The notes below the pieces were generated by a model. That model did no database searches, was not told the DNA's origin, and saw only the letters and a program-made list of their open reading frames with translations. From Pollenia angustigena (Eukaryota > Arthropoda > Insecta > Diptera > Polleniidae): DNA of 64,000 nt. Both the position numbers and the translations under genes were made by a program. Position 1 is the first letter of the stretch; every line of letters begins with the position of its first letter. Below are positions 1 to 10,357 of this stretch, piece by piece. Location: NCBI GenBank assembly GCA_930367215.1, contig OV884059.1, positions 146,690,511 through 146,754,510 of the forward strand, written 5' to 3'.

Positions 1-375
1 GATAAATGCAATTTGGCGAAGTAATTTCCAGTCTAATACAACTAAATTAAACTATATTATGAACTAAAGCAATATTCGTTACGGTTTAGTTACACAAGTT
101 TTAGACAGTGGATCTATTGTAAAATATAGACCGATCTTCACGAAATTTAGTTGTATGATTTCTAGGCATATAAATTGAGTTTGTGCAAAATTTAACGATA
201 AAAGGTGCATTCCGCCACCAATTTATGTTAGTTTTTGTTACAGAAATATCGATTTTTCGGGAGGTTGTTTCTCATTTTAGTCCATAACGCTTTTCCTACT
301 GTACCACAAGTGCTAAATTTCAATCAAAACTGCTTAAAACAACTTGAGTGAACTTGCCACCAAAATTTTTATTTT
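1..375. other. AT-rich non-coding stretch
   Basis: No convincing coding frame, splice structure or repeat end is visible. If the ND-75 interpretation is right, this lies inside that gene's long intron. Confidence 0.5.
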
Positions 376-1005
376 TCGTCAGCATCCTTTTCTTAATCGA
401 TATAACAATGTTCATCCGTCCGGTTAGCTGTCCATGTTAACCTTATTCGCAAAGTACATGTCGCAATTTTTGAGATAATCGGGTGTGTTCTAAAATCCGA
501 ATTCACTCGAAAGTGGATTAATTCATCATTTTTTGTGTTCTGCAATTCACCACCACATGTTTTTATTCGTTTTCAATTAGGGTAGTAAGGGGTAAGTGAA
601 AGTAAAACAAATAGACTTTTATTCTTATATTTGAGAACATTTTAAGCAAAAACAGAATTTTGCGAATATCGCGAACTTTTGCAAATTTACATGCGGATTT
701 CAGAACACCAATTTCTGAATTATGCGGATTCCCAAAACACACCTGATAGTAATGAAATGTTATTTTTATTGTCATAAGAGGTGGAAAGAACCGGTCAATA
801 ATTTCATATAGCCCCCATAAAAACTTATTTCTGGAGAAGAGTCCTTGTGCCTTTAGACAATCTATTATCACCTTACCAAATGTTATTGTAATCGATCCAT
901 ATTTTACCATATCTCTTATAGAAATACCACTTCTGTAAATAGCTTTTAATGTCATAATGTTGAATATAATATAAAGTTACCTTCGGAAGGAAATAATTCC
1001 CAGTT
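376..1005. repeat. Dispersed repeat, degraded copy
   Basis: Contains the phrases 'ttcatatagcccccat' (about 805-820) and 'ccttcggaaggaaataat' (about 980-1000). The first recurs near 46490 and the second near 8879, and text resembling 'acacctgatag' recurs near 46810. It reads as a degraded member of an interspersed family. The 130-aa minus-strand frame inside it (563-955) resembles no protein I know. The class of element is not determined. Confidence 0.5.
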
Positions 1006-2450
1006 TCTATTTGTCATAATAATCTTATAAATGTCGGTTTTGGCAATAATTTCTATAATAGCTTGTATGTCGTGTCAAAATTTCGTCTTGTTAGGCCGAG
1101 AATGGGTTCTAGGTCACTTGCTACAATCACTTCAAGACGAAAATAAATCTCATAAAGGTGTCTATGTCGGTATATTATTTGGCGCTAATATGTTTTATAT
1201 AAAACTTAAATTCATTATATAATTTTTTTTTGGCAGGTGTCTGATTGTCCAATGACCCCAAACTGGTACACTCTCAAAAATGTATATATTTATATAGATA
1301 CGCCATGCTTGCAATTCATAATTCGTAACATAGGCTCATAGAAATTACCCATTTACTTAAGAAAAATGTATTTTGTAACATCTTGAATCCTATTTACCTC
1401 GCAACTCTTTGCTAAAAAGAGAACACAGGAAAATTTTTTTACATAAATAAGTTTTTTCGTCATTAAAAACTTATTTAATTTTGTTAATTTTTTCAATTTT
1501 ATTCAATAATTTTTATTTTAAAGCTTTTTATTTGCCGCTGTTTGTTCTTACAAAGTTTTTGTAAGAACAAATATTTGTTTGCCTAAAAACAAGGAAAATA
1601 TTTGACGTTAAATGGTCACATTAGGAGCATTTTGGTTTGCTAGCAAATAATTTTGTTTGCCCAAAATCAGCTGTTTTTATGTTTGCCCCTCAAAAATATT
1701 TTGTGGTCAGATTAGGGCAAACAAATATTTGATATTTTTTGACAAATGTTTGCCATATGTGACCGTACCTTTAGAAAACGATTATTATGTAAAATTAATA
1801 TTTTCCTAAATATAAGTCATACAAGTGAGACCTAAATAAATCCAACTTTTGGGGTTTATTGTTTGTCTTCTAATAATTTCCGGAGAAAAGCTTTTTGATC
1901 AGCCACAACTTGTTGACCCGTTTAAAGAAAAGTTAAGATCAAAAACCGATTTTTTCTTGAGAAATTTTGTATCCCTTATAAACAATCCTTAAACAAAAAA
2001 ATTTTTCTTTTCGTTTTTGTTAATTTTATGTTTATTTTTTATGGTATTCATAAGAAATTAATTTTTTAATGAAGGTATCATATGCAAAGTCAACAGAATT
2101 ATTGCGTATACACACAGAAAAAATTATTGCCGAATTATTTTCAAACAAACGTTTGATTGAAATTTTTTTTTAATTTCTGCAAATTTTTTTACTGATTCAA
2201 TTAATATTTTTGTTTGGTTTTTATTTAACCAACAAAAATGTTGACAACTATTCAAAAATATAATATACGCGTTATTGGTTTCAAGTTTTCACAATTTTGT
2301 ATGAAATATTTAACGCTCTTTAATGTTGTCGTCGTTTTGAATTTTTTTATTTGATCGTAAGCAACACTTCTTTATGTGAAATATAAGAACAAAAACAAAA
2401 CACACATGCAGTCTATTTTTAGACGCTTTAAAAAAGTACAACAATAAGAG
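1006..2450. other. AT-rich non-coding stretch
   Basis: No gene seen. The block at 1540-1745 has repeated caaatattt/tttgcc phrases and may be a decayed small transposon, but I could not define its ends. The phrase 'cacagaaaaaattatt' at about 2112 also occurs at about 47641, at one end of the repeat described under 2865-4228. Confidence 0.4.
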
Positions 2451-2454
2451 GTAA

Positions 2455-2650
2455 ACGTTTCACTCTTTTTAAACAACAGAAACAACAACAACATTATAAG
2501 AAACAAATTAAATTTTTGGTTGGTTTCAAAGTTGGTAAGAATGAAAAACAAAACGTTTCTCTCTTTTAAAACAACAGAAACAACAACAACATTATAAGAA
2601 ACAAATTAAATTTTTGGTTGGTTTCAAAGTTGGTAAGAATGAAAAACAAA
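2455..2650. repeat. Two-copy tandem repeat, 98-bp period
   Basis: The block containing 'aacaacagaaacaacaac' and 'ttggttggtttcaaagttgg' occurs twice head to tail with an offset of 98 bp. The copies are almost identical, so the duplication is young relative to its surroundings. Confidence 0.9.
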
Positions 2651-3201
2651 ATTCCGTATTAAATTTTTTAAAACTGTTTAGTTAAATACATCAAATACAA
2701 AAATAGAATGATGACGAAAAACATATCGAGTCGGTCTGCCGCCGTTTTTTGTTACATTTCTTCTTCTTTAGCAAAGGAAAGGATACAGCAACAGTGAGTG
2801 ATGAAGACAAACTTTATGTGTATAAATAAGACTTCGTTCAAAAATTATTCCAACAAAAAAAATGTGTCTCAAAGCCAGCCGACCGCTCTGCTCTGCCTTC
2901 ATCTTCTCCTACAGTGATTGCTTGTGTGCGCGTCATTGCTTGTGCAAAAACTTTTTTGTTTGATTCAGCAAAATTATTTGTTTGAAAAAATCAGTGGTTT
3001 TTCAATAAACAAAATGCAAATAAATTGTTTGAATCAGTGTTCGAAAATAAACACTAAATATCGTTTTTTAATGTTCGGTTCGGTAGATTTGTGGAAAACA
3101 CAAACGCTAATAGTGTTTGTGTAGAAAATCATTAAAAAATAACGTTTCCCTGTAAGTCATCTTTCGAACACAAAAATATTACTGTTTTTATCAAACTCAA
3201 C

Positions 3202-3740
3202 CAGTGTTCGAAAATAAACAGTACATTATTTAGCGTTCGGCTCACACACCGAAGAACGATATCTATTTTTTTAGTGTTTGTGTAAACATACACAAACCTT
3301 AATACCGTTCGTAACTATTTTCAAGAAAGAACCGAACATTATATAATGTTCGGTTCTTCGTTAAAAAACAGAACAATTGTTGTGATACTGTAGAAAAACA
3401 TTATATTTTAATGTTCTATAATGTTTTTTTCGTGTGTGTATTTTGTTTTTGTAAAAAATGTTTGGTTTTTTTTATCAGCAAAAAGCGACGAACATTAACG
3501 AGCCGAACCGAACACATTGAAGTTCGTGGATTTTCAAAAAAAACCGAACGGAATTTAATGTTCTCATTATTTGTTGAGTATGATGAAAACAGCATTATTT
3601 TTGTGTTCGAAAGATGACAAACAGGGAAACGTTATTTTTTTAATGAATTTCTACACAAACACTATTAGCGTTTGTGTTTTCCACAAATCTACCGAACCGA
3701 ACATTAAAGAACGATATTTAGTGTTTATTTTCGAACACTG
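3202..3740. mobile_element. Inner hAT element of the same family, inverted
   Basis: It has the same 18-bp TIRs as the outer element and its own exact 8-bp TSD, AACTCAAC (3194-3201 and 3741-3748). Its left end matches the outer element's right end and vice versa, so it sits in inverse orientation. The whole therefore folds as two long interleaved inverted repeats (3035-3175 with 3600-3740; 3202-3560 with 3770-4127). Confidence 0.9.
3327..3358. repeat. 32-bp perfect palindrome in the hAT element
   Basis: Centred on 'aacattatataatgtt', with perfect arms reading outward through ccg/cgg to aag/ctt. The sister copy in the outer element is at about 3974-4001. It could form a cruciform or a short hairpin. 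It may be a transposase subterminal site, but that is only inference. Confidence 0.85.
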
Positions 3741-4373
3741 AACTCAACAAAAGATGTGAACATTTAATTCCGTTAGTTTTTTTTTTTTTTAAATCCACAA
3801 ACTTCAATATGTTCGGTTCGGCTCGTTAATGTTCGTCCCTTTTGGCTGATAAAAAAAAAACCAAACATTTTTTACAAAAACAAAATACACACACGAAAAA
3901 AACATTATAGAACATTAAAATATAATGTTTGCCTACAGCATCACTACAATTGTTCTGTTTTTTAACGAAGAACCGAACATTATATAATGTTCGGTTCTTT
4001 CTTGAAAATAGTTACGAACGGTATTAAGGGTTGTGTATGTCTACACAATCACAAAAAAAAAAATAGATATCGTTCCTGAGTATGTGAGCCGAACGTTAAA
4101 TAATGTACTGTTTATTTTCGAACACTGGTTTGAATATGCAAATTTGTTTATAGGAACAATTTCAGACAAAACATTATTTGATTCTATAAATTTTTTGTTT
4201 GAATTGAAAAAATCATTTTTTCTGTGCATATATTTTTTGTTATTAAAAATGAATAAAATATGTTTTTTAAAATACTTGTTTATCTATTTATTTGAAAATA
4301 GGGGTGTTGTTTTTTTTAAGTTTTGGCATTCGATAACGTGAACAAACTCGAAAACGTGAAACGCCATGGTAAA

Positions 4374-4404
4374 AATTAGTTCACGTTATCGCGAGTTGAC
4401 TGTA
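4374..4404. mobile_element. Orphan end of a pogo/Tigger-like element
   Basis: Reads 'cgttatcgcgagttgactg' followed by TA, the form of a pogo/Tigger terminal repeat (CAGT... inside a TA duplication). A related end occurs at 63383-63409. No matching partner end was found nearby. Confidence 0.4.
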
Positions 4405-5191
4405 TAGTCGTTTTTAAAAGTTGGCAGTATGATTGACGCAAACGACATATGTACGGCGAACATTTTACTTATGTGTTTAACATTGTCGTTGTCGTGATTT
4501 CGACTTTCAAACGGCTGCGACTTCGAACACGACAACGACTTCCGTCAACTATTTTTTGAAAATTTCTGCCAGTGAAAATTTTACTAGTTAACCCTACAAG
4601 AAATGCATAACCAAAACTAAAAAAAAAAACATTTATTTACTAACACACTTGCAACAGTTTTACATTGAATTTTAGCTACCGGCGTTGCCACTGATTCGTT
4701 TTTGAAATACAATTTTATGGTATATTTTTATAATATTTATTGAATTTTATTTATAGACATTTATGTAAATATTTATTTAATTCGCATTTAAATAGATGTT
4801 GTATTAAAATATATGAAATATTTTTATTTTAATTTTACTTATTTACTTATTTATTGGCCAAAAGCTAAAAATTGGGTTTTGGAAATTTTGGGGATTTTTT
4901 TGGGAACAAATGTATTGAGTAAAAATTATTGCTAGTGGCAAGTCAGGCAAATATTGCATTACTTGTTTCACTCTAACATATGTGTTAGAGTGGAACATCG
5001 AATGTACAAATGCAAAAATTCTTGTTAGGATTTTTTATGACAATTGATACATAAAATATTTTTATTCGAATTGTACGCTTGCGGTAAAAAGTGCTGTTTT
5101 TATTTAATCAATTAAAAATTGTAAATTCATAATTAATACTTAAAAAAAAAGAAAAGTAAAATATCGGTATAGGTACAAGATAAGTATTAAA
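4405..5191. other. Non-coding flank of the CACTA ORF
   Basis: AT-rich with no open frame. It includes a short hairpin at 4969-4992 with 10-bp arms (cactctaaca / tgttagagtg) around a TATG loop. I could not identify a CACTA terminal repeat here. Confidence 0.4.
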
Positions 5192-6493
5192 ATGAAAAGA
5201 AACATCCAAAATTTAATTTCTTTAGAAAAAAAGACATATGAGTCTAATGTGCAAATGTACAAAAAGTTGTTGCACAAAAGTGAAAAAGAAGAAATGCACT
5301 TAGAGCATGTGCAAAGTGTTACTGTGCAAAGTGAAACCGTGGAGGATATTTCTGATCCAGTCGCATCTACATCTACGTATGCGGTGCTTCCAGGTATGTG
5401 CGATGATTTTGAAGATTTTTTGGAAAACCATCCTGCTAAAATGGATGGTAAAACAAATTGTGAGGAGATAAAATCATGGGCTGTAAGGAATAAAATTTCC
5501 CATACAGCTTTGGATGATTTGCTCCATACATTAAAAAGGGTAGGAGTTAAAGATTTGCCATTATCGGCAAAAACTCTTTTTAACGTTAATAAGGAGATTG
5601 TTAATATTTCGACCATTCCCGAAGGCGAGTTTATGTATTTAGGAATACAAAAATTCTTTCTTTCGGGCACATTTGACTTTTTAGATGGAAAGGAAGAAGT
5701 TTCAATCGATGTGGGCATTGATGGTCCGAAACTTTTTGAAAGCTCCAATAGAGTTTTGTGGCCTATTCTTGGGTCAATAGCAGGTTTTGCAAATAGTAGT
5801 CCATTTATGATAGGCTGTTTTTCAGGGTTTAAGAAACCAAAATTTTTAGATAATTTCATGGCAGACTTTTGCGCAGAAGTCAAATTACTTAAAGAAAATG
5901 GCGTTAAAATAGGCCCTAAGCAAAATTTGTTGCGGTTCAGAGTACGCTCATTTATTTGCGATTCCCCAGCCAGGGCATTTGTCAGTGGAGTAGTTTACCA
6001 TAATAGCAAGAATGGATGCCCCAAATGTTGTCAGGAAGGCTTATATAAGGAGAGAAGAGTATGTTTTTCGAAAGAACCCGGAATTCCAAGAACTGATATG
6101 ACATTTCACTTTAGATGTCACACTGCTCACCACATAGATGCATTTAAAGAGAAAAGAAGTATTTTAGAAGAATCAGGGTTCGAAATGGTTTCTCAGTTCC
6201 CATTAGATAGCATGCATTTAGTTGACCTAGGTGTCACTAAGAAATTGCTTAAACTTTTAATGTGCAAAAGTAATATATCTAAAATGAATGAGAAAATTAA
6301 TTTTGTTGCTAATTATGTCCCTTCGGAATTTTGTCGTGTAGCAAGAAAATTAGATGAATTAAGCAACTGGAAGTCTACTGAATTTAGACAGTTTCTTTTA
6401 TATACAGGAATATTTATACTAAAAGACTGCATTACTAGCGATCAGTACTATCACTTTTTGTTATTACACAGTGGTATAAAACTAGTAAAATGA
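5192..6493 (+). CDS. CACTA/EnSpm-type (tnp2-like) transposase, 3'-truncated
   Basis: A single open frame of 433 codons with no internal break, which is unusual here since most transposon frames are shattered. It reads as a DDE transposase of the CACTA (tnp2) group: an acidic residue in 'VGIDGPKLF' (about residue 178), 'CDSPARAF' (D257), a CPKC zinc knuckle (276-279) and the typical 'PLDSMHLVDLG' box (336-346). This protein would cut and paste DNA in the nucleus. Relatives usually continue well past this point, so the 3' part appears lost. The stop is followed at once by 'ccggtagtg', whose complement begins CACTACC like a CACTA terminus. The start is the first ATG, preceded by AT-rich sequence. 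A domesticated gene is an alternative. Family call is from motifs only. Confidence 0.7.
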   Translation: MKRNIQNLISLEKKTYESNVQMYKKLLHKSEKEEMHLEHVQSVTVQSETVEDISDPVASTSTYAVLPGMCDDFEDFLENHPAKMDGKTNCEEIKSWAVRNKISHTALDDLLHTLKRVGVKDLPLSAKTLFNVNKEIVNISTIPEGEFMYLGIQKFFLSGTFDFLDGKEEVSIDVGIDGPKLFESSNRVLWPILGSIAGFANSSPFMIGCFSGFKKPKFLDNFMADFCAEVKLLKENGVKIGPKQNLLRFRVRSFICDSPARAFVSGVVYHNSKNGCPKCCQEGLYKERRVCFSKEPGIPRTDMTFHFRCHTAHHIDAFKEKRSILEESGFEMVSQFPLDSMHLVDLGVTKKLLKLLMCKSNISKMNEKINFVANYVPSEFCRVARKLDELSNWKSTEFRQFLLYTGIFILKDCITSDQYYHFLLLHSGIKLVK

Positions 6494-6950
6494 CCGGTAG
6501 TGTTCTTGTAGGGTAAGCTATGTTCATACCTATTTAATATTTGGCGTCCCTTGTTTTAATAAAAAAAATTATTTGCTTTTACAAAACGTTTAGCTAGATC
6601 AAACATCATTATATAGTTTCTTAATTACATTATACAATTATCTTCTTACAAGTTAAGTTAAGCAAATCCATAGAAATTGTTAAAAATAAAGCTAAAGTTT
6701 GATCAATTTACTGGTCAAGCATTTTTTGGATTTTTTTTCGTTTATTTATATAATTATTCTCAGCTATAATTACATAAGCGATACTTAATCTATGAAAAAT
6801 ATCGAAATAATTAAAAGTTACTACAAGAAGCTATAAAAAAATGTAGCTTTATTTTTTGGCTTTAAATTTCCTTCTTTAGCTTTTTTTTAGCTCTATTTCA
6901 AACATGATTTAGCTTTATATTTTTAAAAAATCCCCATCAGCAACATAAAT
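6494..6950. other. Non-coding sequence
   Basis: AT-rich, no supported gene. The words 'tagcttta' and 'agctataa' recur, suggesting low-complexity or decayed repeat sequence. Confidence 0.4.
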
Positions 6951-6954
6951 GAAA

Positions 6955-7275
6955 TTATGCCCAAAATTCATAAAAGCGTCAGTTTCACCAAGGATTTCAT
7001 GAAGTCAATATGGCCCAACAGCAAAGTCACAAAATTATTGAAAATGAAATAACCCCCGAATAAAAAATGAAATTACACCCAAATTATACACGCTCTGAAA
7101 CATTGGTGATTATTTCATAATTTGAAAACCCCAAAAGACGAATGAAATAATTCCCAAGAAAAAAATTAAAAAGGGCCAAAAAAAATTGGGAGTTATTTCA
7201 TCTAAAAATTTATGAAAAAAATTTGGGAAATATTTCATTTCTCGTTTAGGCGTTATTTCATTGGGGCTTTTCGTG
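6955..7275. repeat. Cluster of degenerate ATGAAATAA/CCCC motifs, array 1
   Basis: The motif 'atgaaat(a/t)a' followed by a run of C, and its reverse complement 'gg..ttatttcat', recurs on both strands at intervals of roughly 25-60 bp. Array 2 is at 33535-33860. There are no TIR boundaries or open frames. Confidence 0.65.
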
Positions 7276-8140
7276 GAGCCTTTTTCTCTGTGATTATTAG
7301 TACGAAAAAATACATCGATGACTAAATAAAATGCTTAAGTGTATAAAAATGTCTTTATATGTGTAGGTTTTAGAAGACGGTAAGAAATACAATAAAAAAA
7401 AACTGTTAAATTTTATTTGGCAAAAAAATATTCTGTTTTGGGTGAATCACAAACCAAACTTTATAGTATACATATTTCCAGAAAAAAATGTCATCCAATC
7501 CATTTTGGTTTTTTTTTTTTTTGAAAAAATTGAGCAAGCGCTCAATGCAAAAATGTTGCGCCAAACAAATGTCAATGGGGAGTTCATTGCCAAGCAAACA
7601 AACTGCCGCCAATAGTAAACGCCACTTAGAGAAAATACACCCCAACGAATTCAAAAAATACATTGTAGAGGTTTGAGTACTAATATGTATACTAGGGCTA
7701 TAACCAAATTATTGGCATGGTACCACGGAGTGGCCAAGAATGTTTTAGTAATGAAAACACCTGTCTCCCGTCGTTTTGCGAAAAAAAACCCTCATGCAGA
7801 GAAGAAAATTTCTAAAAGTTTCTAAGAAATTTTGAACCGCGATGAATTGTAAACCGTAGGAAAATTTTTAAATCTAAAGCAGTGGATGAATTCCAAAATA
7901 GCATTTAAGTGATACGTATAGGAATATATACAAATATCAGGTTTATATTTTTTAAAATTTCCGTGAGATGAAATAGTTGTTTTCAAACTTCAACCCGATC
8001 GCTGCGTTAACTTTTTTAACAATCCGAAAAAATTATCATTAGATTTATTAACAAAAAGTTCGGGTTCGGCCGAACTTGCCAAAATTTACCGAAGTTCGGG
8101 TTCGGTTTCAAAAAGTGCGTTCCGTCGGCTAGTATTTAGT
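7276..8140. other. Non-coding sequence
   Basis: No gene or clear repeat end. Short frames at 7406-7676 on both strands overlap each other and look like nothing known. Positions 8058-8105 carry a 'gttcgggttcgg' repeat. Confidence 0.4.
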
Positions 8141-8227
8141 CATGGGGTACTGCCTCGGCCTGTAATATCGAAAAAATTCAAAGGACAAAATAAAACACAG
8201 CTGCCCCCTGCTATGTTAAAAACTAAA
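8141..8227 (+). mobile_element. Jockey ORF2 fragment
   Basis: Matches 16398-16500 of the Jockey element below, including 'actgcctcggcct', 'taatatcga' and 'tatgttaaaaact'. A small internal deletion and substitutions are visible. It is a tiny relic of the post-reverse-transcriptase region and cannot encode a protein. Confidence 0.8.
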
Positions 8228-8258
8228 ATGTTAGATTTTATCATATTAAATATATAAT

Positions 8259-9073
8259 CAGGGGTGTCATAGAATCAAAGTCGGTTTTGCTCATTGTCGG
8301 TTTTGCAAACCAATACATACATATTGGTTTTATTTGGTGACATGAAAACAAGTCGGATTTGTTATTTTCGAATACAAATAAAACCGATATTCGAATCAGA
8401 TGTTTAATGTTTTGGCTCATGTGTTTACAGCTTTAAATACAATTTTTGTTTGAAAATGTTGTAAATAATGATTTTTGCGTTAAAATATTGTTAAAACCTG
8501 TGTTTTTAATTAAAGGTAAATTATAGAAAAGAAAATAAGAAGTGGTAATACAGTAAACATATAAAATAAATTCCATCGTTGTATTACTTGCAATGTATTT
8601 GTTGTTTTCATTTGTGTAATTTTATTGTTGTGTAAAAATATGTATGTAGGTATAAAGCGAGTTTATTAAAAATATAAACAAATTTGTTGTTTAACGTTAT
8701 AAATAAGTAAAATTACCACAAGAAAATACAATATAATAGTCTGGTAGTGTATAAAGTCATTTCTGAAAAATTGAAGGAATAGGACTATTACAAAAAAGCT
8801 TTATAAAAATACATAACTGAAATTTAGCTCATAGAATAAATTCGAAAAATGAAAAATGATGAATATAATATAAAGTAACCTTCGGAAGGAAATAATTTCC
8901 AATAAAAAAAACAAGAGATGTAAGCTGCTTGGCTTATTTTCAATAAAAAACCAATATCAATAATTTTAGTTCGAACAAAAAACCGACAGCATTGAATTTC
9001 ATGACACCGACATTTTTTTGTTTTGTCGGTTTCAAATCCAATACCGATAAGATTGGTCTCTATGACACCCCTG
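8259..9073. mobile_element. hAT-like TIR element (MITE), about 815 bp
   Basis: The ends are CAGGGGTGTCATAGA and its reverse complement (15-bp TIR); CAGGG fits the hAT terminus. The 8-mer AATATATA follows the right end and lies two bases before the left end (8249-8256), compatible with a slightly eroded 8-bp TSD. Internal subterminal words 'gtcggtttt' and 'aaaccgac' repeat. The left part carries the dispersed phrase 'ccttcggaaggaaataat' (about 8879). No transposase frame is present. Confidence 0.75.
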
Positions 9074-9109
9074 AATATATATTTAATAAATAATGGAAAA
9101 AAAAGTTTT

Positions 9110-9490
9110 CTCGCTGCAGGGAGATGATCCGAAGCTTTTTGTTGTGGAAAATTTATGATTTAGGCGTAGAGAATATGTGGTTTCAACAGGATGATGCCAC
9201 ACTGCAAAAGAAATAATGGATTTTTTTAAAGAAAAAATCGAAAATCGCATTATTTCTTGTAGAGGAGGAGTAAATTATTGGCCACAAATATCCTTCGATT
9301 TTACGCCTTTAGGCAATTTTTTTTTTTTTTTTGTTATTTTAAATCGAAAGTGTACAGTAATAATCCCACAACAGTTTAAGAGCTTAAAAACAACATTATC
9401 GAGAAGATATCAACCATTGAATTTTGGTAAACAATTGGGGAGCCTGCCGAGTCAATAGGGGGTTACTTGACCGACATAATTTTCTTTTGT
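9110..9490 (+). pseudogene. mariner/Tc1-type transposase remnant
   Basis: Three frames must be joined to follow it. 'ENMWFQQDDAT' (about 9170-9201) resembles the FQQDGA box of mariner-like DDE transposases. An open stretch from 9216 follows, with 'NRIISCRGG' and 'FDFTPLGNF' where an active copy has the third catalytic residue in a PxSxDL(T)P(L/M) box. Finally 'GGYLTDIIF' (about 9459-9486) matches the usual C-terminal GGH box. Frameshifts, an in-frame stop at 9214-9216 and a T tract show it is dead. The assignment to the broad mariner group rests on these motifs. Confidence 0.65.
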
Positions 9491-9902
9491 AACCCGAACC
9501 TATTTTTAATAAACTGAAATAAAAATAATTTTAATATCTCAAAAAAAAAATCTTTTATTTTTATTAAATTCAAAATGATACCTCAATTTTTGCACAACCT
9601 TTATACAATTTCCGCGTAAATGCCCCAGTACGACTGGAGACGGGTGTAGTAAAAGCTTCATAGCCAAGAAACAAAATGCTTGTTAAAAAAAAAAAACTGT
9701 GCCGTATTTATTTATAAGTTGAAAACTGGTTTTATTCAGTTCGGTTTGTGCTTTGTTGTGATACAGACGTGTACTTTTAGCCCCGCATACGATTTGAACT
9801 ATTAATTAATCACATTTGATTTTGTAATACATAAATATAAGCAGCGAATGGACGCTTAAAAAAAAAAATAATATATTTTGTTATTTAAATTACTTAACAT
9901 AA
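9491..9902. other. Non-coding sequence
   Basis: AT-rich, no supported feature. Confidence 0.4.
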
Positions 9903-9985
9903 TACAGTATTTATCGGATATAAGAAACTTAAAAAATCCACGAAAAAAGTTTCTTATAAGCGTTTCTTTCTTATATACAATTATT

Positions 9986-10210
9986 TTATATAAGAAACTT
10001 ATTTCTTATATAAGTAGCTATAGCCATAAGACTTTCATATTTTGGTTTTCTGTCTCTTTTTTTGTTAACATTTCTAACTTTTAAATAATTATTTTCTATG
10101 TCTTTTGAGTTTTTCACTATTTTAGATGTTTTTGCAATTTCGCTTCTTTTTATACCGTTTTGTATTTCTTTAAAAATTTTTACTTTTGTTTTTATTGGCA
10201 AAAAACACAA
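9986..10210 (-). pseudogene. N-terminal fragment of a pogo-type transposase (CENP-B-like HTH)
   Basis: A 74-codon frame. 'KTKVKIFKEIQNGIKRSEIA' followed by 'KTSKIVKNSKDIENN' resembles the psq/CENP-B N-terminal helix-turn-helix of pogo and Tigger transposases, which binds the terminal repeats. The catalytic DDE region is absent. The frame runs toward the left TIR only 80 bp away, so the element was internally deleted and is nonautonomous. Confidence 0.6.
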
Positions 10211-10357
10211 AGCTTCTCATGAGTACCAGCTCGCTCATCTAAGGGCACTGCTACACGTTCAATATATATCGTGATATTTGGATCGCGATCCATTTTAAAA
10301 TATTGATGGATCACGAGCGTATGCTACATGTTCAATATTTATCGCGTCAGTATTTAT

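Larger units (their letters stand above)
3035..4127. mobile_element. Outer hAT-type nonautonomous element
   Basis: Begins CAGTGTTCGAAAATAAAC and ends with its reverse complement (18-bp TIR). It is flanked by an exact 8-bp duplication GTTTGAAT (3027-3034 and 4128-4135). The CAGTG ends and 8-bp TSD are diagnostic of the hAT superfamily. Its original length is about 546 bp; the rest is the inner element at 3202-3740 with its target duplication. It has no transposase, so it depends on one encoded elsewhere. Confidence 0.9.
2865..4228. repeat. Host repeat 'S', copy 1, split by a hAT pair
   Basis: Positions 2865-3034 and 4136-4228 read as one continuous repeat once the hAT elements at 3035-4127 are removed. 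A second copy on the opposite strand lies at 47641-47904 plus 50279-50345 and is interrupted at a different point. Shared words include 'gcttgtgtgcgcg', 'ctgctctg', 'ttgattcagcaaaatta' and 'aacaaaatgcaaataaatt'. The class is unknown. No coding frame is apparent. Confidence 0.75.

Noticed and set aside
4033..4341. 102-codon frame rich in Phe, Leu and Ile
   Set aside because: Low-complexity AT-rich sequence crossing the right end of the hAT element; not a membrane protein gene.
5140..5883. 247-codon frame on the minus strand
   Set aside because: It is the antisense of the CACTA transposase frame, has no recognisable motifs and simply mirrors the coding strand.
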